Positions 58,601 to 64,000 of a DNA stretch of 64,000 nt are shown here, one piece after another (within the stretch, counting starts at the first letter, position 1; each line of letters starts with the position of its first letter). The DNA is from Flabesymbios commensalis (taxonomy: Eukaryota; Annelida; Polychaeta; Terebellida; Flabelligeridae): the NCBI GenBank assembly GCA_964017125.1, contig OZ024903.1, forward strand, positions 61,442,670 to 61,506,669, read 5' to 3'. Below the pieces are notes generated by a model that saw only the letters and a program-made list of their open reading frames with translations, was not told where the DNA came from and searched no databases. A program made the position numbers and the translations under genes.

Positions 58601-61600
58601 GATATAAAAATAAATATTAATTATATAAAATTGATGTTTTAAACACACTACAATCTGCAAAAAATGAACAAATTTACAGACAATAAAAATTATGACGCCA
58701 GCACTTGCGTCATGAGCGTGGTAATAGGCCCATATATAGTGTATGTCTATATGTACCCCATTTGCTAGATGTTGGTGTATAGATTGATTTTATTGTTGGT
58801 TATGTATCTTGAGGGTGCTAAAATTAAAGTGGGGTAAATTTTGTCGGGGTCATTGAGGTCAATTTCTGACCCCCTGAAACCCCCCCCCCACTATATTATT
58901 TTTTCAACTTAATCGAATAGCGGCGTGTAGCAGCTCATTTTGTAGGTATTGATGAGTAGAACAAACTTTATCTTAAGAAACTATGGGCTAAAATTTATAT
59001 TTACCCCTCCAGTGGGGGGTAAAAGGGGTAATATTACGAAAAATAGGGTATATTTTCAAATTAATGGAATAGAGTTGTGCAGCAACTCATTTTGTAGGTA
59101 TTATTGAGAATAAAATACTTCACCAAAGAACAAATAGCTAAAATCCATATTTAACTCTCCAAGAGGGGGAATAAGGGGATAAAAAGGAGTGAAATCATGA
59201 AAAAAAGGTATATTTTCAAAATTAATCGAAGGGAGTCGTGTAGCAACTCATTTTGTAGGAATGAGTGGAAAAAACTTCACCGAAGAACAATAGGCTAAAA
59301 TCTATATTTACCCCCTTCAGTGGGGAATAAGGAGTAAAAAGGGATAAAATCAATAAAAAAGGGTATATTATCAACCTATCAAATAGGGTCGTGTGGCAGC
59401 TCATTTTGTAGGTATTCATGAGTAGAACAAACTTTACCTGAGAAACTATTGTCTAAAATCTACATTTGCCCCCTTCTGGGGGGGAGGCGGGATAAGGGAT
59501 AAAAAGGGGCATATTTGCAAATTAATCGAATAGATAGATTGAGATGTTTTTGGTGTACCTCCGTGTTGGGGCATAAGTGTGTTTTAGCCATCATGGACAT
59601 CCTAAACGAACACAATTGGAGCAAAAATAAACTATTTTTACACTTTTTTGCTGATTTGACATTGTTGTGACCTTGAGATAACCTTTAGATGACCTTGGGG
59701 TAACACTCATTTGAAGCCCCACCCCAGGCTGTGACCATGTTTACTTGGGTTGGGCTTCATCAGACTTAGCGGAACTGCTAGTTATCGGTCCAAACATGAC
59801 ATTGATGTATGTTGTCTTGATATGTTCCTGTCATATCAGATGGGGGTGATATATGAGTCACCTTGGGGGGTATTACCCTCCAACCCCTATATTACCCCTG
59901 TAATCTCACGAGATGTGTTTGGTGTTCCTACGTGTTGGGACCTAAGTGGGTTTCAACCATTATAAACAACCTAAATTATTACAATTGAAGCAAAAACAAC
60001 AAAAAATTAATATTTTCACCCTTTTTGGCTGATTTGACGTTGAGATGACCATGACTTGACTTTGGGGTAATACCCGAATGAAGCCCTACCCCAGCAATTT
60101 CACCATGTTTACTTGGGTTGACCTTCATCACCTTTGAAAAAAAAATGACAATATATCTGTTATTTGATCCATTTCTGTCATATGAGATGGCGGGTGACAT
60201 AAGGGTCATTCTGGGGGGTATTACCCTCTACCCCCCAAATTACCCCTGTAACCTCTTGAGATGTGTTTGGTGTATTTACGTGTTGGGGCCTAAGTGGGTT
60301 TCAACAGTCATAGACATCACAAATGTACAGAATTAGAGCAATAACAACAAAAACTAACTACTTTCAACCTGTTTAGCTGATTTGACCTTGATATGACCTT
60401 GAGATAACCTTGACATGCCCTTGGGGTAACACCCTTATGAAACCCCACCCCAGCCCGTGTCACCATGTGTACTTGGGTTGGGCTTCATCACACTTAGCTA
60501 TTGGTTCAAGCATGATAATGTATGTTTTATTTGATCTGTTCTTGTCATATCAGATGGGGGTGATATAAAGGTCACTTTAGGGGGGTATTACACTCTAACC
60601 CCTATATTACCCCTGTAACCTCTTTGAGATGTGTTTGGTGGACCTCCGTGTTGGGGCCTGGGTGGGTTTCAACCATCATAGACATCCTAAATTAATACAT
60701 TATTGAAGCAAAAACAACAAAAAGTAAATATTCTGACCCTTTTTGGGTGATTTGACCTTAATAATATGACCTTGACATGACCTTGGGGTAATACCCATTG
60801 GAAACCCCACCCTAAGCCGTGACGCAGTGTGTACTTGGGATTATCTCCATCAGCTAACTGACCATTTTTAATAGAAGTAGGCCTACTATACTGGTCATTT
60901 GTCCCGGTGACATTCTCATGCAATAACTTGAATAAGGGTTGAGAAAAAAATTCAAGAAAAAACTTTCTCATCTTTAAACTCCGTTTTCTCGAAATGACAC
61001 GATTTTTAAATTGATATTTTCCGATTTGGCCTGAGTTACATCTTTGGAGCTATTCAACCTACAGGCTTTTGTTACACCTCATTTTAAAGGTAATTTTGTT
61101 GAGAATCAGGATCTGATAATAACTCCAATACCCCAAAACGCGACTTCCGTCTCATTTTGCCAGATCGGGTCACATATATGATATGCATACGCTTATTATG
61201 ATTAATAAGCAATTAAGTACAGCGATTGAATAACGCTCTCCTAGCGTTTAGAACGATCGAGTAACGCTCCCCTAACGTGTACAGCGATCGAGTAACGTTC
61301 CCCTAGCGTGTGGAGCGATTGAGTAACGACCACCCAGCGCTCATATAGCGTCTCTTGCAGACAGTGATTTAAAATTGTATTAACAGAAGGCAAATGATGC
61401 TCCAAATCAAATAACTATCATAAATCTCCTATAAAACTTTATATCAGTAACATTGTGGTTATTGCATAATCCTCCCATGAAGTGGTTCTCAATGTACAAC
61501 GCTAGTAGCTCCTCAACCTGGCACCCCACCCGTCCTAACTTGCTCGCACTCAACATCAGACCAGGCAGATTCTGGGCATGTGTAATATCATGTCAGCAAT

Positions 61601-62960
61601 ACTGCAGTGGAGCCAAATCTACCCATATCAGGATCTGTCGACAAGCACTCCACTAGGGCAAACAGCCAAATAAAAACACAGCAGGTCAAATAGCAGACCC
61701 CTTATATACCAGAGCTGGGAAATACAGACCCGAATAAAACACTATTGAATCAATTTGCCGCTGGCTCTTAAGAAGGTAACAATTGCTTCCCTGGGTTGAT
61801 CCTGACCTGATAAGCATCAAGGTATAAAGCCTTTTGATCTTAACTAAAAATACTGTAAGCAAGTGGAATAAAATTTAAAAGCACTGAAAAAGTTTAAACT
61901 AGTTGTATACTGCCATGTAAACAAGAGTGAGTGCATTATACAACACTTTTTGCTACAGTCTCCAATCAACCACATGAAAGATGCCGCCCTTAATTGGTGT
62001 CTTAAAGTGAGGACGTGGGGGCAGGGGTCACCTTCAGCACTGATTGTCTGCCCAACGCTAGGCCGACAGCATCAACATATGGCCCAATGCTGTGCTGACA
62101 TTCAACCATCCTTTAGGTGTACACATAGTACACATGTTTGGGTTTTCCCTGGATTTTCATAAATATTGATAAAAAATGTTTTTTAAAAATCTGAACATTT
62201 TGAAAAAAATGAAATCATGATGTGCGGGATACACTGCTTTATACAAAACAGTATTTGCAGTATTTAAATTTTTAACAGTCTTACTCATAAAATTCTATGG
62301 TATCCATAGCATTCACCAATATATTTTGGCACTGTAATGGTTAACATGCTTTCCATGAAAACCTTTATGTACAATCATAATATGCAATAATGCAAACACA
62401 AGATATTAAATCGGTACCATTTCGATGGTGGACCAGCACCACAGACCTCAGCATGAGATCTGCTATATTTGGCCAGAGTCAATAGTGGGGGGATATTGCC
62501 TGTGACGTCATAAGAAAATCCGCCCAGTGTATATTTGCATCTGCAATCACTTCAAGACCCATTCTTTGAGTGTGAATAGCCCTTTAGTAGTATTTTTTCT
62601 TATTAATAACATAGATAAATCAATTATTTTCAATGTGTGAATATGGTTGACTAAGTCCACCAGCCTCTTTCCCCCTCCAGCCTGATACTCCACATAGGAG
62701 GTGCTGCTAGAATACCAAATTTAAAGTCAAAATATACTTGATTTGTTTCATGGGCAGGTCTACTAGGTAAGATGTGTGACCCTCAGTGTGGTTCAGGTGG
62801 TTGTTGGGGTGAAAATGATGACCAGTGTCTGGAGTGCAGTAATCAGCGTCTAGGAAAAACCTGCCTGCAATCGTGTGAGCATGCTGAAAATGCCTATGAT
62901 GCTGGTAACGCAACTTGTCAACTCTGTCACGATCAGTGTCAGGGTGGATGTACTGGACCG
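40482..62960 (+). CDS. Egfr: EGF receptor (ErbB family), partial gene: 11 exons of the ectodomain
   Basis: Single-pass receptor tyrosine kinase that binds EGF-like ligands and signals through a cytoplasmic kinase. Eleven exons join in phase (1631 nt, ~543 codons) and read in the family's fixed order: L1 (exons 40482, 47063, 48141), furin-like Cys-rich (48950, 49633, 49996, 50249), L2 (51859, 57196, 57843), and the start of the second Cys-rich domain (62758). Cysteine spacing such as CDQSC..CW, DCCNSECAGGCTGP and CDPQCGSGGCW, and most intron positions, follow vertebrate EGFR as I recall it. All introns are GT..AG. Signal peptide, end of domain IV, transmembrane helix and kinase are outside the window. 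Introns are crowded with mobile elements and tandem arrays, but no coding exon is broken. The single invertebrate EGFR is the likeliest identity. Confidence 0.93.
40852..41132. mobile_element. Foldback (A subfamily) interrupted by another MITE
   Basis: ACCAAACACAAAACATGTG, GGCCCAACGCC TTC GACATTGGTCC and ACATTGTACAAATG, then a 170-bp insertion, then TTATACAAATATTATAC and CGTTTTGTGTTTATTGG. With the insertion left out, an A-subfamily palindrome remains. Confidence 0.85.
40920..41089. mobile_element. 170-bp MITE with CAGTGGCGGATCC ends
   Basis: Perfect 13-bp inverted ends CAGTGGCGGATCC / GGATCCGCCACTG. CAAATG is repeated on both sides (40914-40919 and 41090-41095). CAGTGG-type ends are typical of hAT nonautonomous elements, though those usually make 8-bp duplications, so the class is tentative. 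It contains a G run. Confidence 0.78.
41440..41518. repeat. Interspersed repeat fragment related to 27430
   Basis: GAAATGAAATGAAAAACTTC, then AGTGCGCCTAAATTCTCGG and TGTCCCAAGC, as at 27430-27500. Directly followed by the MITE at 41519. Confidence 0.55.
41519..41749. mobile_element. 231-bp MITE with GGGCCCCGTTTTATCAA ends
   Basis: Inverted ends of about 33 bp with one mismatch (GGGCCCCGTTTTATCAAGCT, GAAAAGATACGAG). The interior is rich in CTCGT/ACGAG. Overlapping frames on both strands come from the symmetry. No target duplication recognised. Confidence 0.8.
41955..43580 (-). pseudogene. CR1/L2-type LINE fragment in EGFR intron
   Basis: Antisense to the host gene. From high to low coordinates it reads FCDPKHKVPHIPPPEIN, PTKLLKSCLDVLLTPITNIV, TYRPVSNLNFISKITEKNI, YKPRHSTETALLK, motif A FLDLSPAFDTLDHS, then after a frameshift near 42770 YGISGTALNWVRSYL, motif B YGVPQGSVLGPLLFTLYTTL, motif C YADDTQIYL, and the C-terminal LDYCNYILYNIPNREINKVQ and FLHWLPVQFRIKYKICTL. 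Further frameshifts lie near 43195 and upstream. About 40 residues between RDKFRKYF and IRDLHCLRRCL are deleted. 5' truncated, with no endonuclease. Confidence 0.88.
43950..46050. repeat. ~145-bp tandem array, ~14 copies (EGFR intron)
   Basis: The unit contains GCTAGACCATTACTATAAAA, CAGGAGAGGATGCATCTTG, TTCAAAATGGCCGCCTATCG, and GCCATTATTCACTTTCACAT. Spacing of CTAGACCATTACT is about 145 bp. Copies differ by 10-20% and some are short, so the array is old. AATGGCCG and CGGCCATT can pair in most copies. A degenerate relative is in the last intron at 63085-63520. The sequence from 43581 to 43950 has no recognised feature. Confidence 0.9.
46051..46690. other. Intron sequence, no feature
   Basis: No repeat or domain recognised. 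Confidence 0.4.
46696..47030. repeat. 37-bp minisatellite ending near an EGFR acceptor
   Basis: Nine near-identical units, ACACTGCCCACAAAGTACAC plus ATATAACACTCAAATGA. The array stops about 33 bp before exon B (47063). Confidence 0.95.
47063..47219 (+). CDS. Egfr: EGFR exon B: L1 domain
   Basis: 157 nt; acceptor TTGTACAG, donor AAAG|GTAGCA; phase 0 in, phase 1 out. VYASVIPLRNLRIIRGRSLL, then YSLFVTQNNKPQTDVGLREL and EFTSLK match the leucine-rich turns of L1 (vertebrate IPLENLQIIRG..LAVL..GLKELPMRNLQ). Confidence 0.92.
47399..47637. mobile_element. TTAA hairpin MITE (239 bp) in EGFR intron
   Basis: Intact: TTAACCCTTAAACCGCC to GGCGGTAAAGGGTTAA. Hairpin CACTTGAAGTTGTG-ga-TCGC-GTCA-GCGA-ga-CACAACTTCAAGTG near 47550-47600; the only unpaired stem bases are GA opposite GA. 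Confidence 0.88.
47842..47954. mobile_element. Degenerate foldback in EGFR intron
   Basis: CCAGCTAACAGGAGACATTT, ACCAATGCTGG, CCACCGTCTGCGACTCTGACC, TTTTGTTTGCTGGG. Ends intact, arms worn. Confidence 0.7.
48141..48266 (+). CDS. Egfr: EGFR exon C: end of L1 domain
   Basis: 126 nt; acceptor TTTGTTTGTAG, donor ACTT|GTAAGA; phase 1 in and out. EISKGRIMFHDNVHLCFVN, then TINWSDITRGTHEFEG. This parallels [20 protein letters not shown] and IQWRDIV of vertebrate EGFR. NWS is a potential glycosylation site. Confidence 0.92.
48440..48949 (+). repeat. Array of acceptor plus partial exon D copies
   Basis: Five units (exon-like starts at 48473, 48566, 48659, 48758 and 48851; spacing 93 or 99 bp) precede the real exon D at 48950. 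Each has a TATGATTATGTTCTATAG acceptor followed by GTCCTCAATGTGACCCGTCA, TGTGCTGTGGAGTATAAC and AATAACTCACGTAACAT, that is, the first ~58 bp of exon D, and then reverts to intron-type sequence. The peptide would be CDPSCAVEYNNNSRNIHC before a stop in most units. The 99-bp units carry one extra AACAAT. Confidence 0.93.
48950..49042 (+). CDS. Egfr: EGFR exon D: start of furin-like Cys-rich domain
   Basis: 93 nt; acceptor GTTGTATAG, donor AAAC|GTATGT; phase 1 in and out. CPACDQSCAVEYNNNSRNI then HCWGEGPDKCQK. Chosen as the true exon over its five upstream copies because only this one reaches CWGEGPDKCQK and a donor in the expected phase. NNS is a potential glycosylation site. Confidence 0.92.
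49326..49575. mobile_element. 250-bp MITE with CAGGGTTTCC ends
   Basis: Ends CAGGGTTTCC / GGAAACCCTG, with ACATG on both sides (49321 and 49576). The interior has G and C runs (GGGGGGTCCGG, GACCCCCC). CAGGG ends suggest a hAT-type origin; the direct repeat seen is 5 bp, not the usual 8. Confidence 0.72.
49633..49751 (+). CDS. Egfr: EGFR exon E: furin-like Cys-rich domain
   Basis: 119 nt; acceptor GTGTTGATAG, donor CATG|GTCAGT; phase 1 in, phase 0 out. LTQEICVKQCLNRCYG, then DCCNSECAGGCTGPGTTDCM. Vertebrate counterpart [36 protein letters not shown]. Confidence 0.93.
49996..50137 (+). CDS. Egfr: EGFR exon F: furin-like Cys-rich domain, dimerisation arm region
   Basis: 142 nt; acceptor CATTTACAG, donor CCTG|GTAGGT; phase 0 in, phase 1 out. 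SCKNFWNDGNCVANCPLEKL, YNPDTFQYEDNPDFKYTYG, TVCVRNCP. The YNP..YE-NP-KY segment corresponds to the arm that contacts the partner receptor in EGFR dimers (YNPTTYQMDVNPEGKYSFG). Confidence 0.93.
50249..50353 (+). CDS. Egfr: EGFR exon G: end of furin-like Cys-rich domain
   Basis: 105 nt; acceptor CGCTTTTTCAG, donor AAGA|GTAAGT; phase 1 in and out. DFLLVNRGACVASCGSG, then KKRECVQCEGVCPKS, matching NYVVTDHGSCVRACG..KCKKCEGPCRK. Confidence 0.92.
50455..51858. repeat. ~64-bp minisatellite, split by a LINE, ending at exon H acceptor
   Basis: Units with CATACTGATATGACTACC, TTTGTTTTGACAG and TATGCTGTA..GTTATTGTATA lie at 50455-50705 and 51671-51858, on either side of the LINE fragment. The last unit supplies TACTGATATGACTACC and TTTGTTTTTAG, which is the branch-site region, pyrimidine tract and AG of exon H. 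Many other units end in TTTTGACAG and so look like acceptors. Confidence 0.85.
50706..51670 (-). pseudogene. LINE 3' fragment in EGFR intron
   Basis: Minus strand. ESHFLMQCNLFELDRKVLL, then FNTLSETEQFTSIMRNEN and ALAKYTYACFEKIV is the C-terminal end typical of CR1/L2- or Jockey-like ORF2 proteins (HFLxxCxLY..LSxxEKF..KFIYxCF). A 3' untranslated region of ~750 bp follows and ends GTCAAATAAAATATCTATCT with a GATA/TCTG-type microsatellite tail. GATATGA is found at both edges, but it is also part of the host minisatellite. Heavily 5' truncated. Confidence 0.78.
51859..51979 (+). CDS. Egfr: EGFR exon H: start of L2 domain
   Basis: 121 nt; acceptor TTTGTTTTTAG, donor ACAAA|GTGAGT; phase 1 in, phase 2 out. 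CEGVSANSVPSYITGSSIHE, then YENCTIVNKNFIILGPSFT. Compare VCNGIGIGEF..HFKNCTSISGDLHILPVAF. NCT is a potential glycosylation site. Confidence 0.9.
52236..52545. repeat. Degenerate ~30-bp minisatellite
   Basis: About ten loose copies of GTGTGTACACCTGCTAGATC plus TCACTAT-like, with many changes. Lies in the long intron after exon H. Confidence 0.65.
52546..53231. other. Intron sequence
   Basis: No element identified. GACCACCACT recurs three times around 52966-53095. Confidence 0.35.
53232..53460. mobile_element. TTAA hairpin MITE in EGFR intron
   Basis: TTAACCCTTATCCTGC to GGCAAAGGGTTTA. Hairpin CCACTTGAAGCTGTG..AACAACTTCAAGTGAC near 53272-53322. The rest (GATGTTTAAACACTCATTTC, AGCTGCTAAAACGGATTAAA) matches 18018 and, reversed, 29434. 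The right TTAA has become TTTA. Confidence 0.82.
53869..53977. mobile_element. Worn foldback in EGFR intron (109 bp)
   Basis: CCCAGCAAAACAGACTGATG at the left and CATCATGTTTGCTGAG at the right fit the family. The length is 109 bp, but the centre (GGTGGATATCAATG) has lost the GGCCCAACGTC symmetry. Confidence 0.6.
53978..57195. other. Long intron, no recognised element
   Basis: Ordinary AT-rich intron sequence before exon I. Short open frames on both strands have no recognisable domain. Confidence 0.4.
57196..57360 (+). CDS. Egfr: EGFR exon I: L2 domain
   Basis: 165 nt; acceptor GCTTGTACAG, donor ACAC|GTATGT; phase 2 in and out. DPIEHTTGLLASQLSILKNI, KQVGGYVTIQSLP, then SIYFLEKLEVIHGRDLD. Compare [30 protein letters not shown]. 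Joins exon H through a split AAT codon. Confidence 0.92.
57843..58039 (+). CDS. Egfr: EGFR exon J: end of L2 domain
   Basis: 197 nt; acceptor TTTGTTTCAG, donor TGTC|GTAAGT; phase 2 in, phase 1 out. GIESLNMNSLTSLKNGHIFI, ARNEKLCYAPTNWSKI, NPNYKAVAMQNRNATEC. Compare [20 protein letters not shown] and NLCYANTINWKKLF. NWS and NAT are potential glycosylation sites. Confidence 0.92.
58104..58451. mobile_element. Left part of an older DNA transposon fragment
   Basis: GGGCCTGTCACACCTTGGCG, ATCAGCGTCAACGATCGCG and TAACGCACGC look like a transposon end. No matching inverted end is seen on the right, where GATCGAGTAACG repeats resume at 61215-61345 after the nested element. The class (Harbinger-like?) is a guess. 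Confidence 0.45.
58860..59530. repeat. ~155-bp tandem repeat inside the 2.7-kb element
   Basis: Four copies of a unit with CAGCTCATTTTGTAGGTATT near 58930, 59085, 59243 and 59398, followed by CTTCACCAAAGAACAA-like, CTAAAATCTATATTTACCCC and GGGGATAAAAAGGG blocks. Copies are 75-85% alike by eye. Confidence 0.85.
59530..60840. repeat. ~350-370-bp tandem repeat inside the 2.7-kb element
   Basis: GATGTGTTTGGTG..CGTGTTGGGG recurs near 59541, 59912, 60259 and 60629. Each unit also carries CCTTGACATGACCTTGGGGT, CCCCACCCCAG, ATGTTTACTTGGGTTGG, and GGGGGGTATTACCCTC. Confidence 0.88.
61215..61345. repeat. 31-bp tandem repeat, 4 copies
   Basis: AGCGATCGAGTAACGCTCCC plus CTAGCGTGTAC, with AGCGATTG variants. 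It echoes TCAACGATCGCGTAACGC on the other side of the 2.7-kb element at 58130, so both belong to the interrupted older element. Confidence 0.8.
61346..62757. other. Intron sequence before exon K
   Basis: No gene seen. TCTGCCCAACGCTAGGCC near 62048 and GTACACATGTTTGGGTTTTC near 62130 could be a very worn foldback, not firm enough to call. Confidence 0.35.
62758..62960 (+). CDS. Egfr: EGFR exon K: second Cys-rich domain (domain IV), first half
   Basis: 203 nt; acceptor CATGGGCAG, donor CCG|GTAAGT; phase 1 in, phase 0 out. LLGKMCDPQCGSGGCWGEND, DQCLECSNQRLGKTCLQSC, then GNATCQLCHDQCQGGCTGP. Compare [20 protein letters not shown] and VSCRNVSRGRECVDKC. NAT is a potential glycosylation site. The next exons are beyond the window or not recognised. 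Confidence 0.92.
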
Positions 62961-62998
62961 GTAAGTTTCGTGATCTGTTTATCATATACTGTCAATAT

Positions 62999-63061
62999 GT
63001 CAAATCTGTCACCAGCACCAGTGTGAATTGAATATATACCATGTCAATTCTGTCACCGATC
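62999..63061 (+). repeat. Two echoes of the end of exon K
   Basis: TGTCAAATCTGTCACCAGCA (62999) and TGTCAATTCTGTCACCGATC (63042) resemble exon K's TGTCAACTCTGTCACGATCA at 62917. The first would read CQICHQHQC. They lie just past the donor and are too short to be exons. Confidence 0.6.
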
Positions 63062-63084
63062 AAATTAAAAATGGTCAACTATCT

Positions 63085-63520
63085 GTAATTATTCACTTTA
63101 GTATATGCCTGATATTTGGCAAACCGTGCCAGATAGCTAGACCACTACTAAAATTGTAGTGCGATATACCATTAAAAAAGTCAACTCTATCAAATTTTAA
63201 AACGGCTGACTTGCGTACATTATCGACTTTAAAAAGCTTAATATTTGGAAACAATGCCAGATTGGTGGACCATTGCTATTTATAAAACAAAATATGAGAC
63301 TTCATGGAAGGATGCACTTCCTGCATGGCTGGCTTGCTGCTATTATTGACTTCAACATGAGTAATATCTGGAAAACCACGCCAGATAGCTAGACCTCTTT
63401 CTATATACAACAAAATGTGAGACTTCATGGAAATATGCGCTTTGAAAAATTTCAAATTTCAAATCACTGATTATCGGCAATGTGAGAGTCCGAAGGATGC
63501 ACCCTGAAAACTTTCTATCA
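63085..63520. repeat. Degenerate copies of the 145-bp repeat
   Basis: AAACCGTGCCAGATAGCTAG, ACCACTACTA, GACTTCATGGAAGGATGCAC, then TGGAAAACCACGCCAGATAG match the array at 43950-46050 in the same orientation. About three copies, much more diverged. Confidence 0.75.
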
Positions 63521-64000
63521 GTGACCAACTACCCTGTGCCCAAAACACTCACCCATCATTTCCTCTATGGCAAACACGTGACTGGGTGGGCATTTTGTGA
63601 TCGGTATAAATCATGGTGATGTGTGCCGTGGGCGTTTTGAGCAGAGAGAGTCAGCATTCGGTGACGACTAAATTATTTCTTGTGAATTTTGTCACAATCA
63701 GTGCCAGGGATATACCAGTCCAATGAGCTGCTCGTATTTGTGGCAGATATTTCCCTGTAATAGGGGCATGATTCCTATTTCTCTGAGCAACTACAAGTTA
63801 TAATATGGTTACAATGATGTTAGAGACTAATTATGGGAATGTGTGACCTATTCGCACCCAATCACCTTACTAATATGTTTATAAAACCTTTTGCAGATTA
63901 TGCAGAATTGTTACTGTTGTATAGTCTAGGCTACAGTACCGGGGTAATTACATTCTTAGTGAGCCAGCATGTTTTCTTTAATAGAATGACAACAACTGTT
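63521..64000 (+). other. Intron end region with a possible exon K relic
   Basis: At 63681-63710, TGTGAATTTTGTCACAATCA then GTGCCAGGGA reads CEFCHNQCQG, close to exon K's CQLCHDQCQG. No acceptor or continuation to CTGP is seen (it runs YTSPMSC), so it is probably a relic. Nothing else recognised to the window edge. Confidence 0.5.

Larger units (their letters stand above)
58452..61172. mobile_element. 2.7-kb nonautonomous DNA transposon with 39-bp perfect ends
   Basis: Perfect 39-bp inverted ends (TGACCCGATCTGGCAAAATG, then AGACGGAAGTCGCGTTTTG) at 58452-58490 and 61134-61172, flanked by CATATATG on both sides (58444-58451, 61173-61180), which fits an 8-bp target duplication. No transposase: all frames are under 100 codons. 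Most of the interior is two kinds of tandem repeat. An 8-bp duplication suggests the hAT or P groups, but the ends do not identify the class. Confidence 0.85.

Noticed and set aside
63681-63725. Next EGFR exon (CEFCHNQCQG)
   Set aside because: No acceptor in the right phase, no donor, and the CTGP motif is missing; more likely a relic copy of exon K.
1-64000. LTR retrotransposons, retrovirus-like or Polinton-like elements
   Set aside because: No paired long terminal repeats and no gag, protease, integrase, capsid or envelope motifs were recognised on either strand.

Overview
Organism and gene content. The window looks like nuclear DNA of a marine invertebrate animal, probably a lophotrochozoan such as a mollusc; that placement is a low-confidence inference. 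The basis is one intron-rich gene of the EGF-receptor (ErbB) family on the + strand, CR1/L2-type LINE remnants, many MITEs and minisatellites, and no viral, bacterial or organellar gene. The left 40 kb holds no host gene that I can recognise. From 40482 to 62960 there are 11 exons of an EGFR-like receptor, covering L1, the furin-like Cys-rich region, L2 and the first half of the second Cys-rich domain (about 543 codons). All 11 exons join in phase. The signal-peptide exon and the transmembrane and kinase exons are not in the window.

Layout. 0.6-1.8 kb: 58-bp satellite. 5.2-5.7 kb: 17-bp minisatellite. 7-10.5 kb: cluster of palindromic foldback elements. 10.6-14.75 kb: LINE ORF1 and ORF2 remnants ending in a LINE 3' tail that abuts a 60-bp satellite (14.76-15.54 kb). 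16.5-31.3 kb: TTAA-bounded hairpin MITEs and foldbacks, with a 161-bp array (22.1 kb) and a 41-bp array (24.4 kb). 32.3-33.2 kb: internally deleted Harbinger element. 33.9-37.9 kb: foldbacks and tRNA-derived SINEs. 40.5-64 kb: the EGFR gene, whose introns hold a minus-strand CR1/L2 LINE (41.96-43.6 kb), a 145-bp array (44-46 kb), arrays ending at or near three splice acceptors, a second LINE tail (50.7-51.7 kb) and a nested 2.7-kb terminal-inverted-repeat element (58.45-61.17 kb).

What stands out. (1) About 20 near-perfect palindromes, typically 109 bp (53 + 3 + 53). Their ends and centre are conserved, but the mid-arm sequence differs between copies while the two arms of one copy still match. 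This suggests that one arm is copied from the other. (2) A group of roughly 250-bp MITEs bounded by TTAA, several unrelated in most of their length, that share CCCTT-type ends and an internal hairpin closed by a tetraloop. Two of them share one TTAA. (3) In EGFR, the splice acceptor plus first half of one exon is repeated five times just upstream of the real exon, and repeat arrays run up to two other acceptors. Fragments echoing another exon lie downstream of it. No LTR element, retrovirus or Polinton was recognised.
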